A DNA stretch of 58,273 nucleotides from Flavobacterium psychrophilum DSM 3660 = ATCC 49418 (GTDB lineage: Bacteria; Bacteroidota; Bacteroidia; Flavobacteriales; Flavobacteriaceae), in NCBI RefSeq assembly GCF_002217405.1, contig NZ_MUHE01000009.1:1-58273 (forward strand), read 5' to 3'. Position numbers and translations under genes: made by a program. This document shows positions 43,472-53,721 of the stretch, in pieces; positions within the stretch are counted from its first letter, which is position 1, and every line of letters begins with the position of its first letter. Below the pieces are notes generated by a model that did no database searches, was not told where the DNA came from, and worked only from the letters and a program-made list of their open reading frames with translations.

Positions 43472-46306
43472 ATGAGAATCTACTTTATTATTTTGTCATT
43501 GTTTTTTTGCGGGCTTTCGTTTGCGCAAAATACAATTTCAGGTACTGTTACAGATGCCAGCAATCAGCCCGTTCCTGGTGCTAATGTTAAAATTGTAGGA
43601 AGTGCTTCGGGGGCTTCGACTGGTTTCGACGGAAAATTTAATATTAAACATCAACAAGCTTTTCCTTTTTCTATCGAAGTTTCAATGATGGGCTTTGCAA
43701 GTCAAACGGTTGTTGTACATTCGAAAGAGCAAGAAATTATTCTGGTTTTATTAGAAGAAGCAACTTCTCTAAATGAAATTATAGTATCCGCTTCTAGAGC
43801 TCCTGAGAGAATTCTAGAATCGCCTGTTACTGTAGAAAGAATGGGGCTAAAAGATATTAAGAATACAACTGCACCTTCGTTTTATGAGGGATTAGAAAAT
43901 CTAAAAGATGTACATTTTAATACCAGTAGTTTCTCTTTCAAATCTGTAAATACACGTGGTTTCGCAACTGTTGCAAACACACGTTTCCTGCAATTAGTAG
44001 ACGGTATGGATAACGCATCGCCAGCTTTAAACTTTGCCCTTGGTAATTTATTAGGAATTTCTGATATAGATGTGGCTAATGTAGAGGTTTTGCCAGGAGC
44101 TTCTTCTGCCTTGTATGGTGCAAATGCTTTCAACGGAATTATGTTTATGAATAGCAGAAGCCCTTTTCTTAAAGAAGGTATTTCAACATATATGAAATAT
44201 GGGCAAACTTCTCAAACCACAGCAGGGAATAATCCTTTTTATGATTTCGGATTTAGAGCTGCCAAGAAATTTACAGAACATTTTGCTGCAAAAGGAAATT
44301 TTTCTTATTTAAATGCCAAAGAATGGATAGCTTCAGACGACAAAAACGTTTCTAACGGAGCTGTAGATAGCCGAGCAATAGGTCATGCAAATAATCAGAA
44401 CTATGACGGAGTAAATTTATATGGCGACGAGGTTTCTACTTTTATACCAAATGTAGGGCAAGTAAGCAGAACGGGATATAAAGAACAAGAATTAACGGAC
44501 AATAAGATTGAAAGCGTAAAAGCAGATTTTTCTTTGCATTTTAAACCTTGGGCAAATGATTTCGAAATTATTGCACAACACAAAATAGGATTTGGTAACA
44601 CCATATACCAAGGAGCTAACAGGTATGCACTCAAAAATTTCTATATGGAACAAACCAAATTAGAAGTAAAAGGTAAAAATTTCTTTGCAAGAATTTATAG
44701 ATCTGCCGAAGATGCAGGAGATTCCTATGACACACGTTTTGCCGCTTGGAACGTAAATAGAGCAGCAAAATCAGATACAGAATGGTTTACAAATTATGCC
44801 ACGGCATTCCAATTATCTCAAGCATATTTAGGCTCAAATGCTGATCAAGCGGCCGTAATTGGTAGGGATTATGCAGATCATAATAATTTACCTACAACCG
44901 CTAATTTTAATTTATTGCCTCAGTTTACGGCAGCGCCACCAGTTGGTCAGCCAAGATTTGAACCAGGATCTGCGCAATTTAATGCAGCATTAGCGGGGGT
45001 TATTAAAAATGCAGATTTTACAAAAGGAGCTAAATTTCAAGACAAATCTAAATTATACCATGCAGATGTAAATTATAGTTTTAAAGATGTAATAAAATTT
45101 GCCGATATTCAAGTAGGTGGTTCGGGAAGGCAATATGTGATGAACTCTAAAGGATCTATCTTTACAGATTATGACGGACCTATAAAATATAGTGAATACG
45201 GAGTTTACACCCAAGTTCAGAAAAAATTGATGGACGATAGGTTGAAACTAACAGGATCTTTACGTTACGATAAATCTAAAAATTTCGATGGAAGTTTTTC
45301 TCCTAGATTATCAGTAACTTATGCGGCGGGTACAAATAAGCAACATAATTTTAGAATTTCTTACCAAACAGGTTTTCGTAACCCAACCACGCAAGATCAG
45401 TATATTGGTTTAGATTTAGGGCCGTTTGCTTTAATTGGTTCTGCTCCTGAAAATTTAGAAAGATATGTCGAATATAGAACGCCAAGTGTAGCTGGTTCGG
45501 CATTTTTAGATCCTGGACAAACTCAATTTAAACTAACAGGAGAAAATGCCTACCATAACGCTTATACTGTCGAGTCATACAAGGCATATGCCTCAGCAAG
45601 ATCGTCAGGAATAATACAAAGCACCGCATCCTCTTTGCTTGTGGTAGCTAGTCCTACATTGGTTAAACCAGAAAGAGTGCAATCTATAGAATTAGGATAC
45701 CGTACAATACTTAAAGATTTTTCGGTAGATCTTAACGGATATTATAATGCGTACAACGATTTCTTAAGCCAAACCAATACAATTGCGCCTTTATACGGCA
45801 TAGTTGGAACCGCAAAAGCCGCAACGGCACTAGACAATGGCGATAGAAGAACTTTTCAAGTATATACAAACTCTAAATCGCAAGTAAAATCTTTAGGATT
45901 TGGTATAGGTTTGTCTAGGAAAGTATATAAAAATTTCGAATTAGGTGGAAGTTACAACTACTCTCAAGTAAATTTTGATCAGTTAAGTGATCCAAGTTTT
46001 GAGGTAGGGTTTAATACACCTAAACACAGAGTGAAAGCGTCTTTTGGTAACGACAAACTATTTAAAAATTTCGGATTCAATACAAGTGTAAGGTGGAATA
46101 GTGAATACTTATGGGAGTCATCATTTCTAGATGGTATGATTCCAGAAAATGTAGTTTTCGATGCTCAAATTAATTATGCAATACCAGTTTTAAAATCAGT
46201 TTTGAAAGTTGGAGGTGCTAATTTAGGAGGCAAAGATTATATACAAGTATTAGGTGCTGGTGCAATAGGAACACAAATTTATGCCTCTTGGACTATCAAT
46301 CCGTAA
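43472..46306 (+). CDS. TonB-dependent receptor
   Basis: A 944-residue outer-membrane receptor. Signal peptide 1-18 (ending SFAQ); a CarboxypepD-regulatory-like domain 20-95 (ISGTVTDASNQPVPGANV); plug about 105-225 (VNTRGFATVANTRFLQLVDG, LPGASSALYGANAFNGIMF); then a long beta-barrel with the usual alternating strands to the C-terminus IYASWTINP. It imports a substrate with TonB energy. No SusD gene follows; an SGNH lipoprotein gene lies 101 nt downstream and may be its surface partner. The substrate cannot be inferred. Confidence 0.93.
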   Translation: MRIYFIILSLFFCGLSFAQNTISGTVTDASNQPVPGANVKIVGSASGASTGFDGKFNIKHQQAFPFSIEVSMMGFASQTVVVHSKEQEIILVLLEEATSLNEIIVSASRAPERILESPVTVERMGLKDIKNTTAPSFYEGLENLKDVHFNTSSFSFKSVNTRGFATVANTRFLQLVDGMDNASPALNFALGNLLGISDIDVANVEVLPGASSALYGANAFNGIMFMNSRSPFLKEGISTYMKYGQTSQTTAGNNPFYDFGFRAAKKFTEHFAAKGNFSYLNAKEWIASDDKNVSNGAVDSRAIGHANNQNYDGVNLYGDEVSTFIPNVGQVSRTGYKEQELTDNKIESVKADFSLHFKPWANDFEIIAQHKIGFGNTIYQGANRYALKNFYMEQTKLEVKGKNFFARIYRSAEDAGDSYDTRFAAWNVNRAAKSDTEWFTNYATAFQLSQAYLGSNADQAAVIGRDYADHNNLPTTANFNLLPQFTAAPPVGQPRFEPGSAQFNAALAGVIKNADFTKGAKFQDKSKLYHADVNYSFKDVIKFADIQVGGSGRQYVMNSKGSIFTDYDGPIKYSEYGVYTQVQKKLMDDRLKLTGSLRYDKSKNFDGSFSPRLSVTYAAGTNKQHNFRISYQTGFRNPTTQDQYIGLDLGPFALIGSAPENLERYVEYRTPSVAGSAFLDPGQTQFKLTGENAYHNAYTVESYKAYASARSSGIIQSTASSLLVVASPTLVKPERVQSIELGYRTILKDFSVDLNGYYNAYNDFLSQTNTIAPLYGIVGTAKAATALDNGDRRTFQVYTNSKSQVKSLGFGIGLSRKVYKNFELGGSYNYSQVNFDQLSDPSFEVGFNTPKHRVKASFGNDKLFKNFGFNTSVRWNSEYLWESSFLDGMIPENVVFDAQINYAIPVLKSVLKVGGANLGGKDYIQVLGAGAIGTQIYASWTINP

Positions 46307-46407
46307 TTGTTAATTGCAAATAGGGTTTAAAACAAGTTATTTGTGAATAAAAACAATTGTCAAACAATTGCAACTACTTAATATAAAATAACATTATATT
46401 GATAATT

Positions 46408-47907
46408 ATGAAAAAAAATATAAAATGGCTACTGTTAGCATCATTAAGCTTTGTAGCATGTAATAAAAATGACGACACTATTACAGAAGTTCCTGTAACA
46501 GCGGGTTCGGCTAATTTCTCTAAATATGTTGCGTTAGGCGATTCATTTGCGGCGGGATATAGTGATGGTGCTTTGTTTAAAAAAGGACAAGAAAATGCCT
46601 ATCCAAATATTCTTGCTGGACAATTTGCTCAAGCTGGTGGCGGAACTTTCAACACACCGTTTATGGCAGATAATATTGGTGGTTTCGCAGGTTCAATGGT
46701 ATATACCCCAAGATTAATTTTTGATGGTTCGGGACCAGCTTCGTTAGGGTTGCCTCCTTATAGCCAAGCCGCTACAACAAACCAATTGGCGCATTTGTCA
46801 GGGTCTTTCAATAATATGGGGATTCCGGGGGCAAAAAGTTTTCATTTGCTAACTGCAGGATATGGTAGCCCAGCAGGAAATCCTTATTTTGCAAGATTTG
46901 CAAGTAATCCTATGGCAAAAGTAATAGACGATGCGTTAGCCCAAGCGCCAACCTTCTTTTCCTTATGGATTGGTGGAAATGATGAATTAGGATACGCTAC
47001 TGCTGGAGGTGATCCAGCGGTAAATCCCCTAACATCTAATGCAAATTTCGATGCTGCTTACAACGCATTGGCTAGTCAACTTGCTGCTGGAGGTAAAAAA
47101 GGAGTGGTTGCTAATTTGCCTTACGTAACAACATTGCCATATTTTTATGTTATAAAATACAACCAATTAAAACAAAGTGATTTAACCGTTTCTGGAGTTA
47201 ATCAAGTAAGCGCTTTAAATACGCAATTATACGCTCCCTTACATAACGCACTAGCCTTTTTAGGACAAGGGAGTAGGATTAATTTATTGTCAACGACGGG
47301 TAATAACCCAATGTTAATGATTGATGAAAACTTAACAGATTTATCTACATCTCTAACTGCTGTCCTAGTAGGCGGAGGTCTTGATGTTCCTACAGCAACC
47401 GCTTTAGGTCAGGTTTTTGGAAAAGCAAGACAAACAATTTCGACAGATTTAATTTGTTTAGGAGCAGCACAAAGGATAGGAAAAGAACCCTCAATGAGTC
47501 TTGACGGTGTAGCTTCTCCCAGTCCTTTATTAAGCCAACTAGGCGTTACGTTTCCTCTGCCAGATCGTTATGTTTTGCTTCCAACAGAAGTGGCTGAAAT
47601 TAAAGTAGCTACAGATCATTATAATGCAACGATCGAAAATGCTGCAAATGCAAACGGATTAGCATTTGTTGATGCCAAAGCTATTATGGACCAATTGGTA
47701 AACGGAGGTGTTCGTTTTGGTAATTATCACATGACAGCTCAATATGTAACAGGTGGTGCTTTCTCTTTAGACGGAGTACATCCATCTGCCAGAGGATATG
47801 CACTAATTGCTAATAAATTTGCAGAAGCCATTAATGCCAAATATGGTTCTACTCTTAAACCTGTCGATATTGGAAATTATCAAATACAATACCCTGCTTC
47901 TTTATAA
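46408..47907 (+). CDS. SGNH/GDSL-family hydrolase, lipoprotein
   Basis: With the ATG at 46408 the protein has 499 residues and a lipobox (SFVAC near residue 18). The SGNH catalytic blocks are visible: block I VALGDSFAAGY with Ser46, block III WIGGNDELGY, and block V D455-G-V-H458. Such enzymes hydrolyse ester or acyl groups. Behind a TonB-dependent receptor without a SusD, a surface role trimming the receptor's substrate is plausible. The inserted middle region (about 230-400) is longer than in minimal esterases. A terminator follows. Confidence 0.85.
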   Translation: MKKNIKWLLLASLSFVACNKNDDTITEVPVTAGSANFSKYVALGDSFAAGYSDGALFKKGQENAYPNILAGQFAQAGGGTFNTPFMADNIGGFAGSMVYTPRLIFDGSGPASLGLPPYSQAATTNQLAHLSGSFNNMGIPGAKSFHLLTAGYGSPAGNPYFARFASNPMAKVIDDALAQAPTFFSLWIGGNDELGYATAGGDPAVNPLTSNANFDAAYNALASQLAAGGKKGVVANLPYVTTLPYFYVIKYNQLKQSDLTVSGVNQVSALNTQLYAPLHNALAFLGQGSRINLLSTTGNNPMLMIDENLTDLSTSLTAVLVGGGLDVPTATALGQVFGKARQTISTDLICLGAAQRIGKEPSMSLDGVASPSPLLSQLGVTFPLPDRYVLLPTEVAEIKVATDHYNATIENAANANGLAFVDAKAIMDQLVNGGVRFGNYHMTAQYVTGGAFSLDGVHPSARGYALIANKFAEAINAKYGSTLKPVDIGNYQIQYPASL

Positions 47908-47928
47908 TTTAAGGAACAAATAAACATT

Positions 47929-47958
47929 AAAACCATCAACAAAAGTTGATGGTTTTTT
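47929..47958 (+). terminator. terminator of the receptor/SGNH operon
   Basis: A 12-bp perfect stem AAAACCATCAAC (47929-47940) with GTTGATGGTTTT (47945-47956) and two further T. Confidence 0.9.
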
Positions 47959-48020
47959 GGTGTAAAAAAACAGCTTAAAAGACGATTTCAAAAAGAGATT
48001 AAAAAACACAAATAAAATTA

Positions 48021-48050
48021 TTGATTTTATAGTTTAAAAAATTATCTTTG
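48021..48050 (+). promoter_or_regulatory. promoter of atpDC
   Basis: TTG (48021-48023), 19-nt spacer, TATCTTTG (48043-48050). The -7 box is identical to that of the tRNA-Asn promoter. The leader before atpD is about 55 nt. Confidence 0.8.
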
Positions 48051-48108
48051 CACTCTGAAAATAGACATATTTTCAATAAACCTAAATAGCTATTTAATAA
48101 ATACATAA

Positions 48109-49623
<1,515 letters not shown>

Positions 49624-49638
49624 TTCAATTAACAAGGG

Positions 49639-49697
49639 ATAATTAACAATTGATAATTCAAATAATTATCAATTGTCAATTATCAATTATCAATTAT
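49639..49697. repeat. hairpin and CAATTAT tandem repeat between atpD and atpC
   Basis: The 20-nt arms at 49639-49658 and 49664-49683 are inverted with 19/20 matches and a 5-nt loop. The right arm runs into three tandem copies of CAATTAT (49677-49697), ending only 5 nt before the atpC start. It could tune atpC translation or mRNA stability; it is also a typical spacer repeat of Flavobacteriaceae. Confidence 0.7.
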
Positions 49698-49702
49698 AGG
49701 AA

Positions 49703-49984
49703 ATGATTTTAGAAATAGTATCACCAGAAGCATCATTATTTAAAGGAGAAATCACTTCAATTTCTGTTCCAGGAGTAGATGGTAGCTTCGAAATGTTAAA
49801 TAATCACGCACCAATAGTTTCATTACTTCAAAAAGGAACTGTAAGAATTACAGCGCCAAGTTTCAAGTTTAGCAAAGAATCTGATGATTTGTTTACTAGA
49901 GTAAATGATCAGAATTATACCCTTGCTATTTCGTCAGGAACTCTAGAAATGAAAGACAACAAAGTAATTGTTTTAGTAGACTAA
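49703..49984 (+). CDS. atpC: F1F0 ATP synthase subunit epsilon
   Basis: A 93-residue protein containing only the N-terminal beta-barrel domain (ILEIVSPEASLFKGEITSIS, GSFEMLNNHAPIVSLL). The C-terminal inhibitory helices of the longer epsilon subunits are absent, as is common in Bacteroidota. It links the rotor to F1. It is cotranscribed with atpD across a hairpin-containing spacer; a terminator lies directly downstream. Confidence 0.93.
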   Translation: MILEIVSPEASLFKGEITSISVPGVDGSFEMLNNHAPIVSLLQKGTVRITAPSFKFSKESDDLFTRVNDQNYTLAISSGTLEMKDNKVIVLVD

Positions 49985-50006
49985 AACAATTTCAAAATAA
50001 ACAGAG

Positions 50007-50037
50007 AAAAGCCAAGCATTATTGTTTGGCTTTTTTT
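50007..50037 (+). terminator. terminator of atpDC
   Basis: GCCAAGC (50011-50017) with GTTTGGC (50024-50030), one G-T pair, with A and T tracts flanking the stem. Confidence 0.88.
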
Positions 50038-50048
50038 ATTTTTGAAAA

Positions 50049-50564
50049 ATGAATTTGGATCAGAAAGAAATATTAATCAGTGATGGTGAAAAACCGTTTT
50101 GGCAAATGATAGTTGCTGCGTTTTTTTACACAATTGCCTTTGGGCTGGTTGCTTTGTTTGTTTTATCAATAATTAAAACTAGTTTTTCCAATCTGAAACA
50201 GTCTAAAGACTTAACTAGTCTCATTTATTTAATTGTATTCTTTTTTATGGGTGGCTTAAACTTTTCTTTGGTTACCAATATTTTTTTTGATCTTGAAAAA
50301 GAAAAAATGAGAGTGCAATACCGTGTCGGATACTTTAAAGTGAATCGACTTTCGGAAATTCCTGAATTGAAATATGTATCGATATTTTTTAAAACTGAAA
50401 ATAGTTATTTGGTTAATTTATGGTATAAAGGAAATAAACATTTCGAAATTGCAGAGTTTGCAGAGTTTGATTCCGCTTTAGAATTTGGTAAAGTATTCTC
50501 TAATAAATTAAAATTAGACTTACTCGACGCTACCGAAAAAGGAAATTCTAAATGGATTGAATAA
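50049..50564 (+). CDS. small membrane protein of unknown function
   Basis: A 171-residue protein with two adjacent membrane helices (about 20-45, IVAAFFYTIAFGLVALFVL, and about 57-82, LIYLIVFFFMGGLNFSLV) and a C-terminal cytoplasmic part with a beta-rich PH-like pattern (MRVQYRVGYFKVN, NSYLVNLWYKG). Family unknown. It is followed at once by a broken gene, so the locus may have been a two-gene unit. Confidence 0.75.
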   Translation: MNLDQKEILISDGEKPFWQMIVAAFFYTIAFGLVALFVLSIIKTSFSNLKQSKDLTSLIYLIVFFFMGGLNFSLVTNIFFDLEKEKMRVQYRVGYFKVNRLSEIPELKYVSIFFKTENSYLVNLWYKGNKHFEIAEFAEFDSALEFGKVFSNKLKLDLLDATEKGNSKWIE

Positions 50565-50610
50565 GAATGAAAAAACATATATTTATGAAATTATTAAAAA
50601 CTATCAATAA

Positions 50611-50953
50611 ATGAAAACAAAAACACTTAATATTCTATTCGGAATTGTATTGTGTTGCTTTTTGGCTAGTTTCAATAAACAAACAACTTCCTGATGACAA
50701 GGAAGAACCCGTCTTTATCTTTACCTACGATGGTTTGATAATTGAGATGCAAAATGATAAAATTAGTAATCTCGCCATTAGTAATACAAAATGGAAATTA
50801 AACACTATTTCTGTTGGAATGTCTTTGGTATAAATATTGGCTAAATTTGAAAGAAGTAAATTCGATTATTTTGGAAACCCTCGTTTTAAAATAAAAGATT
50901 CTAAAGCTATTTTATTTGCAGAAATAGATAAAACCAATAAAGTAAAAAAATAG
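50611..50953 (+). pseudogene. broken gene for a small exported protein
   Basis: The ATG at 50611 starts a signal-like sequence (LNILFGIVLCCFLASF) that hits a TGA after 27 codons. The next frame continues with protein-like sequence (EEPVFIFTYDGLIIEMQNDK) to a TAA at 50831, and the same frame then continues (LAKFERSKFDYFGNPRFKIK) to a TAG at 50951. One frameshift and one internal stop would explain it. Family unknown. Apart from this, 50565-51013 holds only the bioF promoter. Confidence 0.65.
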
Positions 50954-51000
50954 GCATTGTTTTTTAATAATTTTAGAGAGTTCTTTACTCGATAAAATTT

Positions 51001-51008
51001 TATATTTG
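51001..51008 (+). promoter_or_regulatory. -7 element of the bioF-like gene
   Basis: TATATTTG ends 5 nt before the ATG at 51014, so the message would have almost no leader. No clear -33 box was found. Confidence 0.5.
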
Positions 51009-51013
51009 TTTGT

Positions 51014-52171
51014 ATGGATGTTTTTCCAAAATCACTTTTATTAAAATTAGAACAACGTAAGCGAAATAACGCTTTACGAAAGCTGCCTATTACTAGCTGT
51101 CTCGTCGATTTTTCTTCTAATGATTATTTAGGGTTTTCAAAATCAGAAACCATTTTCTGCAAAACGCATCAGTTTTTATGCGATAGAAATATCAAAATAA
51201 ACGGAGCAACTGGTTCTCGATTACTTTCAGGAAATCATCATTTATATCAAGAAACAGAAGATTTTATTGCTGGTTTTCATCAATCTGAAAAGGCTTTAAT
51301 TTTTAATTCGGGTTACGATGCTAATATTGGTTTTTTTAGCGCTGTGCCACAACGAAACGACATTGTCTTGTATGATGAGTTGTGTCATGCTTCTATTCGT
51401 GATGGTATCATAATGAGCCATGCAAAAGCATTCAAATTTAATCACAACGATTACGAAGATCTAGAATCGAAAATAATAGAATTAAAATTTAAATACAAAA
51501 CCTCAGAGTTTTACATTGCTACAGAAAGCGTTTTTTCTATGGATGGCGATTGCCCAAACCTTCAAGAATTAATTATTATTTCTGAAAATTATAATGTTCA
51601 TTTGGTCATAGATGAAGCGCATGCTTTAGGGGTTATTGGAGCAAAAGGTCAAGGTTTAGTGCAAGAATTACAGTTGCAAAATAAAGTTTTTGCCAGAATC
51701 ATAACCTTCGGGAAAGGATTGGGTTGTCATGGCGCAGCTGTTTTAGGGAGTCAAAATTTGAAAGAGTATTTAGTTAATTTTGCACGAAGTTTTATTTATA
51801 CTACAGGATTGTCGCCACATTCTGTCGCTACGATTTTAGTTGCTTATCATCAATTGGAAAACGATACAATACAAATAGGTAAACTTCGGGAAAACATCGT
51901 TCACTTTAATCAAGAAAAGCAAATGTTAGGATTGAGGCAAATGTTTGTGAGAAGCAAATCTGCAATACAATCTGCAATAATTCCAGGCAATCAGAATGTA
52001 AAAAATATTGCCAAACAAATTCAAGAAAAAGGATTTGACGCAAAAGCCATCCTTTCGCCAACAGTTCCTGAGGGTCAGGAAAGATTGCGAATATGTTTGC
52101 ATAGTTATAATTCTAAAGATGAAATATCGGAAATGTTGCGTTTGTTAAGTAATTGTCTGTTTTTGGCATAG
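51014..52171 (+). CDS. bioF: 8-amino-7-oxononanoate synthase-like enzyme
   Basis: A 385-residue PLP enzyme of the alpha-oxoamine synthase family. The PLP lysine is K234 in ITFGKGLGCHGAAVLGS; DFSSNDYLGFS, GATGSRLLSGNHHLYQ and VIDEAHALGVIG complete the fold I signatures. BioF condenses pimeloyl-ACP with alanine in biotin synthesis. No other bio gene is next to it, so related activities (2-amino-3-ketobutyrate ligase or lipid-type long-chain base synthesis) remain possible; the length and motifs favour BioF. Confidence 0.85.
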   Translation: MDVFPKSLLLKLEQRKRNNALRKLPITSCLVDFSSNDYLGFSKSETIFCKTHQFLCDRNIKINGATGSRLLSGNHHLYQETEDFIAGFHQSEKALIFNSGYDANIGFFSAVPQRNDIVLYDELCHASIRDGIIMSHAKAFKFNHNDYEDLESKIIELKFKYKTSEFYIATESVFSMDGDCPNLQELIIISENYNVHLVIDEAHALGVIGAKGQGLVQELQLQNKVFARIITFGKGLGCHGAAVLGSQNLKEYLVNFARSFIYTTGLSPHSVATILVAYHQLENDTIQIGKLRENIVHFNQEKQMLGLRQMFVRSKSAIQSAIIPGNQNVKNIAKQIQEKGFDAKAILSPTVPEGQERLRICLHSYNSKDEISEMLRLLSNCLFLA

Positions 52172-52213
52172 TATTTGATTTTATTTTATACATTTACCTA
52201 ATTATTATTTTCG

Positions 52214-52555
52214 ATGAAGAAAAACTACGTTTATATTATGTTTTTTATCCTTTTGTTTTCCTTGGGTGTCTTGGCTCAAGAAGCAAGGCTATCTTCATTT
52301 GCAGCAAAAAACCAAGAGCAACAGTTTGACAACTTAAATGTGTACCCAAATCCAGTAGGAAATGGGCGAGTATTTATTACTTCAAAAACTGCAGACCCTA
52401 AAGATGTCGAAATTTTCGACGTATTAGGAAAGCGTGTCATACAAACTACGATTGTTACCAAAGAGTTAAATGTGTCTTCACTTTCCCCAGGTGTTTATAT
52501 TATAAAAATAAAAGAAGGCGAGCAGCGCGCTACTAGAAAGCTGATCATCAAGTAA
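52214..52555 (+). CDS. short secreted protein, mostly a T9SS sorting domain
   Basis: A 113-residue protein: signal peptide (about 1-21, ending LAQ), a linker of about 20 residues, then a complete type A sorting domain (LNVYPNPVGNGRVFI, VEIFDVLGKRV, LSPGVYIIKI, TRKLIIK). There is no room for a cargo domain. It may be a leftover, a surface-coating unit or a competitor for the sorting machinery. Its sorting domain resembles that of the next gene's product. Confidence 0.85.
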   Translation: MKKNYVYIMFFILLFSLGVLAQEARLSSFAAKNQEQQFDNLNVYPNPVGNGRVFITSKTADPKDVEIFDVLGKRVIQTTIVTKELNVSSLSPGVYIIKIKEGEQRATRKLIIK

Positions 52556-52631
52556 TTGTTTTTTTTATACGTTATTGTTAATTTAATATTTTATTTACAT
52601 TAGTTTGTTTTATCTTGAATGAATTAGTGCA

Positions 52632-52673
52632 TACATTTGTAATTAAAATAAACAAATAAACAAATAAACAAAT
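52632..52673 (+). promoter_or_regulatory. promoter and 8-nt tandem repeat before the T9SS gene
   Basis: The -7 element TACATTTG (52632-52639) is followed by three tandem AAACAAAT units (52650-52673), the last running into the ATG at 52672. The AT-rich, unstructured leader probably takes the place of a Shine-Dalgarno site. Confidence 0.55.
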
Positions 52674-53646
52674 GAAAAAAATTTACACTTTATCTTTATT
52701 ATTAGCATGTACCTTGTCTTTCGGGCAAGCATCAGACGCTTTTTTAGGAACAGGTTCTTTAAATGCTAATGGGTGGATTAGTCATAGTGGTACAACGCCT
52801 GGTCAAGTGAGTATTGTCTCTGGGTCTTTGAGTTATGCTGGATTAACTAGTCAAGGAAATAAAACACAAATTACTTCTGGAAATACAGAAGATGTGAGTT
52901 TGTCATCTGCAGCACTCTTAACCACAGTAGGTTACTATTCAGCAATTATTAATGTTTTAAATACTACCGGTATTAATGCAACTGGAGATTATTCTCTTAT
53001 GTTTGGGTCAATGTCTACAACCGCATCTCCAACATTTAGTGTGTTTACTGCTAGGCTATTTGTAAAAACTGGTTCTGTGGCAAATACAGTTAACGTAGGT
53101 ATTTTGAACTCTTCTGGAGGTACAGTTACTCCTACTTTTTCAGGAGATTTTCCTATAAATACTCCTTTGTTTATAGTTGTGAAATATACTCCATCTACAA
53201 ATACCGCTAACTTATGGATTAATCCATTAATTGGTGGGACTGAAGGTTCTCCTACTTTAACAAATTCTACAGGTACAGGAACTGCTCCTACTCAGCTCGA
53301 AAGATTAGCAATTCGTCAAGGTACTAGTACTGGTAATATTGAGATTGATGAAGTGCGAATTGGTTCAACTTGGGCTTATGTTACATCTGCTACATTACCT
53401 ATAAATGGTTTCGATGCTATTTCAGGATTAAAAATATACCCAAATCCTGCTAAAAACTTACTAAACATTACTTCTGATAGTTTTGAAACAAAAAATGTCG
53501 CAATATATAATGTATTAGGTGCTCAAGTTCTTGCTGCAAATGTTACTAACGCTCCAATAAATGTTGCAAATCTTGCAAAAGGAGTTTATGTAGTAAAAGT
53601 TACAGAAGAAGGAAAAACAGCTACTAGAAAGTTAGTTATCGAGTAA
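52672..53646 (+). CDS. secreted T9SS cargo protein of unknown function
   Basis: A 324-residue protein: signal peptide (about 1-18, ending LSFGQA), a beta-sandwich region (about 20-240, rich in Thr/Ser/Gly, with LERLAIRQGTSTGNIEIDEV-like strands suggesting a concanavalin/LamG-type fold), then a type A sorting domain (LKIYPNPAKNLLNI, AIYNVLGAQV, LAKGVYVVKV, TRKLVIE). It should be exported by T9SS. No catalytic residues are recognised; glycan binding is possible. Start at 52672, with its own promoter. Confidence 0.82.
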   Translation: MKKIYTLSLLLACTLSFGQASDAFLGTGSLNANGWISHSGTTPGQVSIVSGSLSYAGLTSQGNKTQITSGNTEDVSLSSAALLTTVGYYSAIINVLNTTGINATGDYSLMFGSMSTTASPTFSVFTARLFVKTGSVANTVNVGILNSSGGTVTPTFSGDFPINTPLFIVVKYTPSTNTANLWINPLIGGTEGSPTLTNSTGTGTAPTQLERLAIRQGTSTGNIEIDEVRIGSTWAYVTSATLPINGFDAISGLKIYPNPAKNLLNITSDSFETKNVAIYNVLGAQVLAANVTNAPINVANLAKGVYVVKVTEEGKTATRKLVIE

Positions 53647-53666
53647 TTTTTTTTAAAATATAGTAG

Positions 53667-53692
53667 AAAGCTCCAATTTGCGTTGGGGCTTT
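53667..53692 (+). terminator. terminator after the T9SS gene
   Basis: A 10-bp stem AAAGCTCCAA (53667-53676) with TTGGGGCTTT (53683-53692) including one wobble, then T-rich sequence. Confidence 0.8.
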
Positions 53693-53711
53693 TTTATTTT
53701 ATGTACTTTTG
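53683..53711 (+). promoter_or_regulatory. promoter of the LuxE-like gene, fixes its start
   Basis: TTG (53683-53685), 18-nt spacer, TACTTTTG (53704-53711). The in-frame ATG at 53701 is inside the -7 region, so translation most likely begins at the TTG at 53722. Confidence 0.55.
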
Positions 53712-53721
53712 TAAAAAAAAC

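Noticed and set aside
49677..49697. CRISPR-like array from the CAATTAT units
   Set aside because: Contiguous 7-nt repeats without spacers, no cas genes in the window.
52650..52673. CRISPR or phase-variation tract from AAACAAAT units
   Set aside because: Only three 8-nt units in a leader. Too short for an array, and outside the coding sequence, so it cannot switch the frame.
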